Origin: Sphingopyxis sp. USTB-05
GTDB lineage: Bacteria > Pseudomonadota > Alphaproteobacteria > Sphingomonadales > Sphingomonadaceae
Direction of reading: 5' to 3'
Assembly: GCF_023822045.1 (NCBI RefSeq)
Contig: NZ_CP084712.1
Location: forward strand, 1,860,001 to 1,924,000
Length of the DNA: 64,000 nucleotides
Of this stretch, positions 35,406-43,630 are shown one piece after another. Position 1 is the first letter of the stretch. Each line of letters opens with the position of its first letter. The position numbers and the translations under genes were made by a program. The notes under the pieces were generated by a model that worked only from the letters and a program-made list of their open reading frames with translations, was not told where the DNA came from and did not search any database.

Positions 35406-36188
35406 ATGAAGATTGATTCCACCATCGCAGCGGTTGTCACCGGCGGCGCCTCGGGACTTGGCCGGGCCACCGCCGAAGCGCTGGCCGCGTCGGGCGTGAA
35501 GGTCGCGATCTTTGACATCAACGATGCGCTTGGCGAAGAGGTCGCGGCATCGATCGGCGGACTGTTCGTCCATGTCGATATCACCGACGAGCAATCGGTG
35601 CTCGATGGTTATGCCAAGGCACGCGCGGCGCATGGACAGGAGCGCGTCTGTGTCCATTGCGCGATGACCTCGCGCCGCGGCAAGACGCTTGCCTATGACA
35701 AGGAAACGGGCGGCTATCGCCGTACACCGACCGCCGACTACGCCTTTGGCGTCGAAGGCATATTGACCGCGAGTTATCGTGTCGCGTCGATCGCAGCTGA
35801 GGGCATGGCGGCGCTTCCCGAAATGGAAGATGGCGAACGCGGCGCAATTGTACTGACCGCCTCGGTCGCGGCGCAGGATGGCCAGATCGGTCAGGTCATC
35901 TATGGCTCGGCGAAAGCCGGCGTGAACGGCCTTGTCCTGCCGATGGCGCGCGACCTGATGGACCTTGGCATCCGCGTCAATTCGATCATGCCGGGCGTGT
36001 TCGGTACGCCGCTTCTCAATAATATGAACCCGAAGGTGAAGGAGAGCCTTGAGGCCTCGGTCCCCTTCCCCAAGCGTCTCGGCAAGGCCGAGGAATATGC
36101 GAGCCTGGCGATGGAGATGGTTCGCAACACCTATTTCAACGGGCAGGCAGTGCGCCTCGATGGCGCGATAAGGATGGCCCCCCGCTAA
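35406..36188 (+). CDS. SDR-family 3-hydroxyacyl-CoA dehydrogenase-like enzyme
   Basis: A 260-residue short-chain dehydrogenase. The NAD-binding TGGASGLGRATAEAL (residues 12-26) and an acidic Asp after strand 2 (AIFDIND) indicate NAD rather than NADP. The active-site Ser is in LTASVAAQDGQ and Tyr-x3-Lys in VIYGSAKAG. The NNAG loop is replaced by HCAMTSRRG, similar to the HSD10 (type II 3-hydroxyacyl-CoA dehydrogenase) branch with its C at this place. The probable step is oxidation of 3-hydroxyacyl-CoA between a hydratase and the thiolase downstream. ATG at 35406 follows GAGGAGCC. Confidence 0.9.
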   Translation: MKIDSTIAAVVTGGASGLGRATAEALAASGVKVAIFDINDALGEEVAASIGGLFVHVDITDEQSVLDGYAKARAAHGQERVCVHCAMTSRRGKTLAYDKETGGYRRTPTADYAFGVEGILTASYRVASIAAEGMAALPEMEDGERGAIVLTASVAAQDGQIGQVIYGSAKAGVNGLVLPMARDLMDLGIRVNSIMPGVFGTPLLNNMNPKVKESLEASVPFPKRLGKAEEYASLAMEMVRNTYFNGQAVRLDGAIRMAPR

Positions 36189-36254
36189 CCCCCCGCCAAA
36201 TCTCTTTTCAATCGACCGACGACCCTCAAAGCTCTCCACGAAAGGATATCCACC

Positions 36255-37505
36255 ATGGCCGAGGCCTATATCATCGACGCCGTTCGCACCCCTCGTGGGG
36301 TGGGCAAGCCCGGCAAGGGTGCGTTGTCGCACCTTCACCCGCAGCATCTCGCCGCAACGGTTCTCGCCGCGATCCGCGACCGGAACAATCTCGACACCGC
36401 TACCGTCGACGACATCGTCTGGTCGACGTCGAGCCAGAACGGCAAGCAGGGCGGCGACCTTGGCCGCATGGCAGCGCTGTCGGCAGGCTATGACACCAAG
36501 GCCAGCGGCACGACGCTCGACCGTTTCTGTGGTGGCGGGATCAGTTCGGTGAACTTTGCCGCCGCAAGCGTGATGAGCGGCATGGAAGATTGCGTGATCG
36601 CCGGTGGAACCGAGATGATGAGTTATACGACTGCCCACGCGGCCGAACAGGCGAACGCGGGCCTGCCGCCGCGCCTGATGGGATCGGGCCACGAGGCGCT
36701 CGACGAACTTCACCCGCAGTCGCATCAGGGCGTATGCGGCGATGCGATCGCGACGATCGAAGGCATCAGCCGGGAAGACCTCGATGCGCTCGCCCTCGTC
36801 AGCCAGCAGCGCGCCGACCGCGCAATCAAGGAAGGCCGCTTTGCTAAGTCGGTTGTGCCGGTACTCAATCCGGACGGCAGCGTGGCACTCGACCATGAAG
36901 AATTCCCGCGGCCCGAAACGACGGCGGAGGGGCTTGCCTCGCTGAAGCCCGCGTTCACCGGCCTTGCCGATTTCGACCTTGGCGGCGGCTTTACTTTCCG
37001 CAAGCAGATCAATCGCCGTTATCCCGATGTCGAAATCCAGCATTTCCATCACGCCGGCAATTCGTCGGGCGTTGTCGACGGCGCCGCAGCGCTGCTGCTG
37101 ACGTCGAAGGATTATGCCGACAAGCATGGCCTGAAACCGCGCGCCCGCGTCGTCGCCTATGCCAATATCGGCGACGACCCGACGCTGATGCTCAACGCAC
37201 CGGTTCCGGCGGCGAAGAAGGTGCTCGAAAAAGCCGGGCTGAAGAAGGAAGACATCGACGTCTGGGAGATCAACGAAGCGTTTTCGGTTGTCGCCGAGAA
37301 GTTCATCCGCGACCTCGACCTTGACCGCGAAAAGGTGAATATCAACGGCGGCGCGATGGCGCTGGGGCATCCGATCGGTGCGACCGGCTCGATCCTGATC
37401 GGCACCGCACTCGACGAACTCGAAAGGTCGGGCGGCCGCTATGGCCTCGTCACCATGTGCGCCGCCGGCGGCATGGCGCCCGCGATCATCATCGAACGTA
37501 TCTGA
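36255..37505 (+). CDS. Thiolase (acetyl-CoA C-acyltransferase)
   Basis: A 416-residue degradative thiolase. The acyl-carrying Cys92 is in DRFCGGGISSV; the catalytic His is in GGAMALGHPIGATGS and the second Cys in TMCAAGGMAP. EINEAFSVVAEKF is the expected NEAF motif. It cleaves a 3-ketoacyl-CoA with CoA. It follows the SDR gene by 66 bases that contain AAAGGA before the start and precedes the racemase by 16 bases. In gene order SDR-thiolase-racemase the last steps of a beta-oxidation turn are together. Confidence 0.94.
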   Translation: MAEAYIIDAVRTPRGVGKPGKGALSHLHPQHLAATVLAAIRDRNNLDTATVDDIVWSTSSQNGKQGGDLGRMAALSAGYDTKASGTTLDRFCGGGISSVNFAAASVMSGMEDCVIAGGTEMMSYTTAHAAEQANAGLPPRLMGSGHEALDELHPQSHQGVCGDAIATIEGISREDLDALALVSQQRADRAIKEGRFAKSVVPVLNPDGSVALDHEEFPRPETTAEGLASLKPAFTGLADFDLGGGFTFRKQINRRYPDVEIQHFHHAGNSSGVVDGAAALLLTSKDYADKHGLKPRARVVAYANIGDDPTLMLNAPVPAAKKVLEKAGLKKEDIDVWEINEAFSVVAEKFIRDLDLDREKVNINGGAMALGHPIGATGSILIGTALDELERSGGRYGLVTMCAAGGMAPAIIIERI

Positions 37506-37521
37506 GGAACAGGAGAGCATC

Positions 37522-38652
37522 ATGACCGGTCCGCTGAAGGGCATCAGGATTATCGAATTTGCCGGCATCGGTCCCGGCCCCTTCTGCGGCATGATGCTCG
37601 CCGACCATGGCGCCGAGGTGATCCGTATCGATCGCCCCGGCGGCTTCATGGACCCGCGCGATCCGCTGAGCCGCAACCGCACCTCGATCGTGCTCGACAT
37701 GAAGAACCCAGAAGCGGTTGAGGTTGCGCGCGATCTTTGCAAAAGCGCCGACGGGATCATCGAAGGCTATCGGCCGGGCGTGATGGAGCGGCTGGGCCTT
37801 GGCCCCGAGGTATTGCTCGCGGACAATCCGAAGCTCGTTTACGGCCGCATGACCGGTTGGGGGCAGTTCGGTCCCTATGCGCAGGCGGCGGGCCACGACA
37901 TCAATTATATCTCTCTGTCGGGCGTGCTCCACGGCATCGGGCGTGCGGGTGAAAAGCCCGTTCCGCCCGCCAATTATGTCGGTGATTTCGGCGGCGGGGG
38001 GATGATGTTGGCGTTCGGCATGTCGAGCGCGCTCGTCCACGCAGCGCGCACCGGCGAAGGACAGGTAATCGATTGCGCGATGACCGATGGCTCGGCGCTG
38101 CTCGCTGGCATGAGCTGGTGGTTCCATGCCGCCGGGCGGCTGCAAGACCAGGCGGGCGTCAACATGCTCGACGGCGGCGCGCATTTCTATGACAGCTATG
38201 CCTGCGCCGACGGCAAGTTCATCTCGATCGGATCGATCGAACCGCAATTTTATGCGCTTCTGCGTGAGAAGACCGGCCTCACCGATGACCCCGATTTCGA
38301 TGCACAGATGGATCCCGCGCAATGGGGTCCGCTGAAGCACAAGTTGACCGCGCTGTTCGCCACGAAGACGCGCGATGAATGGTGTGCGATCATGGAAATG
38401 ACCGACGTCTGCTTTGCCCCGATCCTGTCGCTTGGCGAAGCACCTCAGCATCCGCACAATGTCGAGCGCGAGACGTTCCTAACGGTCGGGGGTGCAGTCC
38501 AGCCTGCGCCCGCGCCGCGCTATTCGGCCACGGTCAACGATACCCCGCGTCCTGCACCGACGGTAGGTGCCGATGGCGAAGCGGTGTTGGCAGGTCTTGG
38601 CTATGAAGCCGCAACGATAGCGGCGCTGCGCGAGGGCGGCGCGGTTCGCTGA
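37522..38652 (+). CDS. Alpha-methylacyl-CoA racemase (class III CoA-transferase fold)
   Basis: A 376-residue CaiB/BaiF-fold protein. Unlike true CoA-transferases it has the racemase catalytic set: His125 in AGHDINYIS, Asp155 in NYVGDFGGGG and Glu240 in GSIEPQFYALL, each one residue from the positions reported for mycobacterial MCR (His126, Asp156, Glu241). It epimerises 2-methylacyl-CoA so that stereospecific ACADs can act, which points to a branched substrate (isoprenoid or sterol side chain). The ATG at 37522 follows AGGAGAG; the longer frame to 37441 lies in the thiolase gene. Confidence 0.94.
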   Translation: MTGPLKGIRIIEFAGIGPGPFCGMMLADHGAEVIRIDRPGGFMDPRDPLSRNRTSIVLDMKNPEAVEVARDLCKSADGIIEGYRPGVMERLGLGPEVLLADNPKLVYGRMTGWGQFGPYAQAAGHDINYISLSGVLHGIGRAGEKPVPPANYVGDFGGGGMMLAFGMSSALVHAARTGEGQVIDCAMTDGSALLAGMSWWFHAAGRLQDQAGVNMLDGGAHFYDSYACADGKFISIGSIEPQFYALLREKTGLTDDPDFDAQMDPAQWGPLKHKLTALFATKTRDEWCAIMEMTDVCFAPILSLGEAPQHPHNVERETFLTVGGAVQPAPAPRYSATVNDTPRPAPTVGADGEAVLAGLGYEAATIAALREGGAVR

Positions 38653-38655
38653 CGC

Positions 38656-39357
38656 TCAGGCGCCGCGCGCAGTCATCGCTTCCCAGAGGCCGCGCCCGCC
38701 GAGGCCGCTAACCTGGCGGCCGAGGCGCTGCGCCCAATAGGCGTCGTTGCCGTGGGCGCTACGCCAGCGCATGAGCGGGATCGTCACGCGGTGGAGGTCA
38801 TATTCCTCTGTAAAGCCGATCGCGCCATGAACTTGATGTGCGACGGCCGTGACGACGCCGACTGCGCGATTGGCGCGTAGTTTGGCTGCCGCAATCTCAA
38901 GGTCGGCGGCGGCGACGTCGAGTTGTACCGCGTCCAGCCGCGCAGCGAGCGCCGCCACCGCGGCCTCGACCGCGCGCACCTCGCACGCCATCACGGCGAG
39001 CGACTGTTGCACCGCCTGGAATTTGCCGAGCGCGCGGCCGAATTGCTGACGGGTGTTCACATGCTCGATCGAGAGCGCGAGAGCCTGCCCCATCGCGCCG
39101 GCCATCAAGCTAACCGTCGCCGCGGGTTGGAGCGCTTCACCCGCAACCAGCTCGGCGACCGGAAGATCGGGCGCCAGCACGCCGGCGATCTGCAGCACTG
39201 CATTTGCATCGCCCCAATCGCCGCCAAAACCGCCCTGCTCTTCCGGTATCAGCAACAGCCCGAAACCCGCTTCCTCGATCGGCGCGATGCCTGCGGTCAC
39301 CGCTTCGCCAAATACCGCACGCGCGGTATCGCAGAGCATGTCGCGCCCTGCGCTCAT
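38656..39357 (-). CDS. Acyl-CoA dehydrogenase-family protein lacking the middle domain
   Basis: Only 233 residues. The first 76 or so resemble the end of the ACAD N-terminal helical domain (AGFGLLLIPEEQGGFGGDWGDA). From about 80 the C-terminal helical domain starts directly (SLMAGAMGQALALSIEHV, NTRQQFGRALGKFQAVQQSLAVM, VHGAIGFTEEYDLHRVTI). The beta-barrel middle domain, about 100 residues that bind FAD and acyl-CoA, is absent without any frameshift or stop. Its ATG overlaps the stop of the full-length ACAD gene upstream (ATGA), so it is likely that enzyme's non-catalytic partner. It ends 3 bases from the convergent racemase gene. Confidence 0.85.
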   Translation of the reverse strand: MSAGRDMLCDTARAVFGEAVTAGIAPIEEAGFGLLLIPEEQGGFGGDWGDANAVLQIAGVLAPDLPVAELVAGEALQPAATVSLMAGAMGQALALSIEHVNTRQQFGRALGKFQAVQQSLAVMACEVRAVEAAVAALAARLDAVQLDVAAADLEIAAAKLRANRAVGVVTAVAHQVHGAIGFTEEYDLHRVTIPLMRWRSAHGNDAYWAQRLGRQVSGLGGRGLWEAMTARGA

Positions 39358-40493
39358 CTGAGGCCCAATCCGCGTGCGATGATTCCGCGGATCACCTCAC
39401 GCGTTCCGCCGCGCAGCGAGAAGCTGGGCGAGGCAATGAGCAACGCACGAAGCAGTTTGGCGAGATCATCTTCATCATCCCATCCGCAGTCGACGATCGC
39501 CTGGACACGGCGCGGCATATCCTGTTCGAAGGCATTGCCCAGTTCCTTGACCACCGACGCCTCGACCATCGGATCCTCGCCCGCCGCAAGCTTGGCCGCG
39601 GTCGACATGGAGAGTTGACGCAGCGTCCACATCTCGGCGGTCAATTCGCCGATCAACCCGGCAATCGCTGGCGCTGGGGCGGGGCCAGCTGAATCGATCA
39701 ATGCAACAAACAGCGCGTGGCTCGACAGATAGCGTTCGGGGCCCGAACGTTCGAGCCCGAGTTCGGCGGTGACTTGTTTCCATCCCTGTCCGGGCTCACC
39801 GACAAGGGCGCCGTGCGGGACGAGCACATCGTCGAAGAAGACTTCATTGAAGTCGTGATGGCCGGCCATGTCGATGATCGGGCGGATCGTGATTCCCGGC
39901 GTGTCGAGGTCGATCAGCAGTTGGCTCAACCCCGCGTTACGCTCGCTGCCTTCTTCTGTGCGAACGAGCGCAAGCATGATGTGCGAGAAATGCGCGCCGG
40001 TGGTCCATATCTTCTGACCGTTGATGCGCCAGCCTTCCGCCGTTTCGCGTGCCGATGTGCGCACGGCCGCAAGGTCGGACCCGGCCCCCGGCTCGGACAG
40101 TCCGATACAGGCGTAAAGCTCACCCTTGGCGATGCCTGGCAGGTGACGCTGGCGCTGCTCCTCGCTGCCGTAACGCAGGATAAGCGGTCCGGTCTGCCGG
40201 TCCGCGATCCAGTGCGCGCCGACGGGCGCCCCCGCCGCGAGCAATTCCTCGATCACCACATAGCGTTCGAGCGGATGACGGTCGCCGCCGCCATAGCGCC
40301 CCGGCAATGTCATCCCGATATAGCCAGCGGCGCCGAGCAGGCGGCTGAAGTCAGGGTCGAAACTCGCCCAGCAATTCGCCCGCGCGACCACGTCGTCCTG
40401 CGGCTGATTTGCCGCAAGCCATCTCCGTAAATCGGCGCGCAGTGCGACAATGTCGCCGGGCGGATCAAAAGGATAGAGCGCAAAGCCTTGCAT
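39354..40493 (-). CDS. Acyl-CoA dehydrogenase, full-length partner
   Basis: About 379 residues with standard ACAD features: MTLPGRYGGGDRHPLERYVVIEELLA in the N domain, CIGLSEPGAGSDLAAVRT (FAD/substrate) and WRINGQKIWTTGAHFSHI in the middle domain, and the C-terminal FSLRGGTREVIRGIIARGLGL. It is followed with a 4-base overlap by the truncated partner at 38656. Start choice is uncertain: 40493 (MQGFALYPF) or 40511, neither with a strong ribosome site. It is divergent from the crotonase gene, with about 50 bases between. Confidence 0.9.
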   Translation of the reverse strand: MQGFALYPFDPPGDIVALRADLRRWLAANQPQDDVVARANCWASFDPDFSRLLGAAGYIGMTLPGRYGGGDRHPLERYVVIEELLAAGAPVGAHWIADRQTGPLILRYGSEEQRQRHLPGIAKGELYACIGLSEPGAGSDLAAVRTSARETAEGWRINGQKIWTTGAHFSHIMLALVRTEEGSERNAGLSQLLIDLDTPGITIRPIIDMAGHHDFNEVFFDDVLVPHGALVGEPGQGWKQVTAELGLERSGPERYLSSHALFVALIDSAGPAPAPAIAGLIGELTAEMWTLRQLSMSTAAKLAAGEDPMVEASVVKELGNAFEQDMPRRVQAIVDCGWDDEDDLAKLLRALLIASPSFSLRGGTREVIRGIIARGLGLR

Positions 40494-40544
40494 GTCGCAC
40501 CAGCCATGCAATAGCTTTGGTTAGGCAGCAAAGGATAATTGAAG

Positions 40545-41348
40545 ATGGGCGAATTTTTGAGTGTCGAGCGGCGGGGCAAGATCGCGATCCTGACGATGAT
40601 CAAACCCGAAAGCATGAACGCGATCGGCACGCATGAGGATTGCCAGGACATCATCGACACGCTCCGCACCCTTGGCGATGACCGGGGCGTCAGTGCGATC
40701 ATCCTGACCGGCAGCGGTAAGGCATTCAGCGCCGGCGGGAACCTGAAAGGCATGCAGGACCGGACCGGCATCGGCGTACTGGACCAGCCCGATTCCACCC
40801 GCGCCAATTACCGCAAGGGTGTGCAGGCGGTTATCCGCGCGCTGATGGATTGCGAGGTGCCGATGATCGCCGCGGTCAACGGCCATGCGATCGGGCTCGG
40901 CGCCGATCTCGCCTGCACCTGCGACATTCGCATCGCCGCCGAAAGCGCGAAATTCGCGTGCAGTTTTATCAAGGTCGGGATCGTCCCCGGCGACGGCGGG
41001 GCATGGCTCCTGCAAAAGATACTCGGATATCCGCGTGCCGCCGAACTGTTCCTGACCGGCGACCGCTTTGACGCGCAGCAGGCAAAGGAATATGGTCTGG
41101 TCACGGACGTCGTGCCCGATGCGGAACTGCTCGACCGTGCAATCGCCATTGCCGAGCGGATCGTCTGCAACCCGCCCCGCGCGCTGCGCCTGACGAAACG
41201 TCTGCTCCGCGAGGCGCAGCACAGCCGGATGAGCGATATTTTGGAACTGAGCGCAGCCTATCAGGCGATCGTCCACGAAACCGCGGATAACCGCGAGGCG
41301 ATCAATGCCTTCGTCGAAAAGCGTCCCCCGGTGTTTACAGGAGAATGA
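40545..41348 (+). CDS. Enoyl-CoA hydratase/isomerase (crotonase) family protein
   Basis: A 267-residue crotonase-fold enzyme: oxyanion loops SGKAFSAGGNLKGM and AAVNGHAIGLGADLACTCDI, then VGIVPGDGGAWLLQKILG. The first hydratase Glu position is Asp here (GADLA for GCELA), and the second Glu is replaced by Phe, while the GDGG loop offers an Asp as in PaaG-like isomerases. So hydration versus isomerisation is open. The ATG at 40545 follows AAGGATAATTG; it overlaps the phosphatase gene by 4 bases. Confidence 0.9.
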   Translation: MGEFLSVERRGKIAILTMIKPESMNAIGTHEDCQDIIDTLRTLGDDRGVSAIILTGSGKAFSAGGNLKGMQDRTGIGVLDQPDSTRANYRKGVQAVIRALMDCEVPMIAAVNGHAIGLGADLACTCDIRIAAESAKFACSFIKVGIVPGDGGAWLLQKILGYPRAAELFLTGDRFDAQQAKEYGLVTDVVPDAELLDRAIAIAERIVCNPPRALRLTKRLLREAQHSRMSDILELSAAYQAIVHETADNREAINAFVEKRPPVFTGE

Positions 41349-42130
41349 TGATGATTGCCGAACGCGTCCTGCCGCTGTCCGGCGTCCATAATTTCCGCGA
41401 CTATGGCGGCTATTCCGTCGAAGGTGGCGGACGGCTGCGCGACGGGACGCTGTGGCGTTCGGCGCACCATGAGGCGGCGACCGACGACGATCTTGATGCG
41501 CTCGACGCGTTGGGGCTGGAGACGGTGATCGACCTGCGCGGCGACGATGAGCGCGAATTGCATCCGTGCCGGCGGTCGGAGACTTTTTCGGCGCGTGTGC
41601 TATTCGCGGGCGGGATCACGGCGGGCCTCGCGCCGCATCTGCAGGCGGCGGGCGGGACGATCGATGTCGAGACGGCGCGCGAACGTATGATCGATACATA
41701 TGCCGGCATGCCCTATCGTCCCGCGCTTGTCGCGACGCTGCGGCTCTATCTGTCCGCACTCGCCGAATATGATGCGCCCAGCCTTGTTCACTGCGTCGCG
41801 GGCAAGGACCGCACCGGATTTGCCGTCGCGATCGTTCACCGACTGCTCGGGGTCCATGACGACGATCTGATGCAGGATTATCTTCTCACCAACACGGCAG
41901 GCAAGATCGAGGAACGCATTGCACAGGGCGCGGCGCATATCCGTTCGCGCTACGGCGCCGAAATCCATGACGACGCGATCCGCGCGTTGATGTCGGTCAA
42001 CCCCGCCTATCTTGAAGCCGCACTCGCGACAGTCCGGCGCGATCATGGCGATATCCCGACCTATGCCGAGGCCGTTCTGAATTTCACCCCTAACATGCGC
42101 GACGCATTGGTCGACCGGTTGGTGGTCTGA
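41345..42130 (+). CDS. Tyrosine-protein phosphatase (CX5R type)
   Basis: A 261-residue cytosolic phosphatase of the bacterial tyrosine/serine (MptpB- or LipA-like) group. The P-loop is HCVAGKDRTG with Cys150 and Arg156; N-terminal LSGVHNFRDYGGY and LWRSAHH..DLDALDALGLETVIDLR are family signatures. HCxxGKDR with Lys-Asp after the Cys is often linked to phosphoinositide activity. It overlaps the crotonase gene (ATGA), so co-translation is expected; a role in acyl-CoA metabolism is not evident. Three tandem ATGs make the exact start uncertain by two codons. Confidence 0.92.
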   Translation: MMMIAERVLPLSGVHNFRDYGGYSVEGGGRLRDGTLWRSAHHEAATDDDLDALDALGLETVIDLRGDDERELHPCRRSETFSARVLFAGGITAGLAPHLQAAGGTIDVETARERMIDTYAGMPYRPALVATLRLYLSALAEYDAPSLVHCVAGKDRTGFAVAIVHRLLGVHDDDLMQDYLLTNTAGKIEERIAQGAAHIRSRYGAEIHDDAIRALMSVNPAYLEAALATVRRDHGDIPTYAEAVLNFTPNMRDALVDRLVV

Positions 42131-42140
42131 ACAATCCGTC

Positions 42141-42210
42141 GTCCCTGCGAAGGCGGGGTCCGTTGTCGGCATCGCGCTAGGTTGCCAGCGGTTCCCGCCT
42201 TCGCGGGGGG
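42141..42210. repeat. Intergenic inverted repeat, CCTGCGAAGGCGGG family
   Basis: Arms 42141-42157 and 42194-42210 are near-perfect complements (one mismatch). They lie between two convergent genes and hold no ORF, consistent with a REP-like mobile hairpin acting as a bidirectional terminator. Confidence 0.75.
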
Positions 42211-42222
42211 CGGGGCCGATAC

Positions 42223-43557
42223 TTATTCCCCCCTGACGAGTACCCCGCCTTTCACTACCGCGTCGACGCTTTCGAGCTGACGCACATCGGTGAGCGGATC
42301 GCCGTCGACCGCGACGATATCGGCATAACGACCGACTGCGATTGCGCCGACATCCTTTTCGCGGCCGAGTGCCTCGGCGGCATTCTTGGTCGCGGCCTGG
42401 ATCGCCTGCAGCGGAGTCATTCCATATTCCACCATGACGCGGAACTGTTTGCCGACGTCGCCGTGCGGCATCACGCCCGCGTCCGAACCGAAGACCATGC
42501 GCACGCCAGCCTTTACGGCCTTGCGGAAATTGTCGCGCTGGATCTGGGCAACTTCGCGGTCCTTGCGAAGATTATCCTCCAGCACGCCGTTCTTTGCGCC
42601 TTCGGCCTGCGTATATTCGGTGTTGTAGATGTCCATCGAGAACCACACCGGCTGCTTGCGTGCAACAGCCATGCGAATGCCCTCGTCATCGACGAGGCTG
42701 ACATGCTCGATCGTATCGATCCCGGCAGCAATAGCAGCCCGGATGCCCGATGCGCCGTGCGCATGCGCGGCAACGCGGAGACCCCATTGATGCGCTTCGT
42801 CGGCGATCGCGGCGAGTTCCCTTTCGGATACCTGGAGCTGCCCCGGTTCGGTGTTCCGCGAAAAGACGCCGCCGGTCGCGCAGACCTTGATCACTTCCGC
42901 ACCATATTTGCGCTGGCGGCGCACCTGATAGCGCAGTTCCTCGGGCGTATCGCCGATCCCCTCTTCCTTGCCGTCCTTCTTTTCGAGGCTGGGCGGAAGG
43001 AAAGTGCTGTCGCAATGGCCTCCGGTGGCGCCGAGCGCATAGCCCGCAGGCACGATACGCGGACCCGTCGCATAGCCGGCATCGATCGCCTGCTTTAGGC
43101 CGATGTCGTTGCGGTCGCTCGAACCGACGTTACGCACCGTTGTGAACCCTGCGCCGAGCATGTCATTGGCGTTCTTGACCGCGGTCATGCCCCAGAAGCT
43201 GTCGGTAAATTCGAGCCCGCGATAACCGCCGATGTCGGCGGGACCGTCGAGGTGAACGTGCATGTCGATCAGGCCAGGCAGCAATGTCTTGTCGCCTAGG
43301 TCGACATGTTTGACATTCGCACCCCAACGAACCGTGCGCGCATCGGCGATGTTCGTGATGCGGCCATCGGCGCCGACGAAGATCGCGGGATATTCAACCG
43401 TCTTGCCGCTCAGCACATCGATGTAGCGAGCGGCGGTGATGACGGTTTGTCCGGCGCCGTCCTGTGCCTTTGCGGGGGTGATCGAGGCGATGAAAAGCGC
43501 CGTCGACCCCAAAGCGATTCCCCGCAGAAAACTGCCGAACTTCATTCGCGATTGCAT
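42223..43557 (-). CDS. Secreted amidohydrolase (metal-dependent, Xaa-Pro dipeptidase/imidazolonepropionase-like)
   Basis: A 444-residue hydrolase. Signal peptide MQSRMKFGSFLRGIALGS..ASITPAKAQ with an AKA-Q cleavage site. The TIM-barrel metal centre is complete: HVH in LIDMHVHLDG, carboxylated-Lys candidate in EVIKVCATGG, His in RVAAHAHG and TIEHVSLV, and Asp in MVFGSDAGVMPHGD. The set matches the group of periplasmic peptidases/amidohydrolases that includes bacterial Xaa-Pro and Xaa-Arg dipeptidases. Substrate unknown. The start at 43557 follows GGCAGGT; 43545 is possible, and the longer frame to 43707 lacks a ribosome site. Confidence 0.9.
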   Translation of the reverse strand: MQSRMKFGSFLRGIALGSTALFIASITPAKAQDGAGQTVITAARYIDVLSGKTVEYPAIFVGADGRITNIADARTVRWGANVKHVDLGDKTLLPGLIDMHVHLDGPADIGGYRGLEFTDSFWGMTAVKNANDMLGAGFTTVRNVGSSDRNDIGLKQAIDAGYATGPRIVPAGYALGATGGHCDSTFLPPSLEKKDGKEEGIGDTPEELRYQVRRQRKYGAEVIKVCATGGVFSRNTEPGQLQVSERELAAIADEAHQWGLRVAAHAHGASGIRAAIAAGIDTIEHVSLVDDEGIRMAVARKQPVWFSMDIYNTEYTQAEGAKNGVLEDNLRKDREVAQIQRDNFRKAVKAGVRMVFGSDAGVMPHGDVGKQFRVMVEYGMTPLQAIQAATKNAAEALGREKDVGAIAVGRYADIVAVDGDPLTDVRQLESVDAVVKGGVLVRGE

Positions 43558-43630
43558 GTTGTACCTGCCTGTTGTTGGTGCCCACGAACTGGATGGCAAA
43601 ACAGGACTTAATAGGACAGCAGAAAATGCG

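Noticed and set aside
35349..37760. 803-codon minus-strand frame under the SDR, thiolase and racemase genes
   Set aside because: All three plus-strand genes have catalytic motifs in place and proper ribosome sites; the long antisense frame has none.
38656..39357. Frameshift or broken gene explanation for the short ACAD
   Set aside because: The frame is intact, the start overlaps its upstream partner by ATGA and conserved residues continue on both sides of the junction. A true in-frame domain loss is more likely, although an assembly error cannot be excluded.
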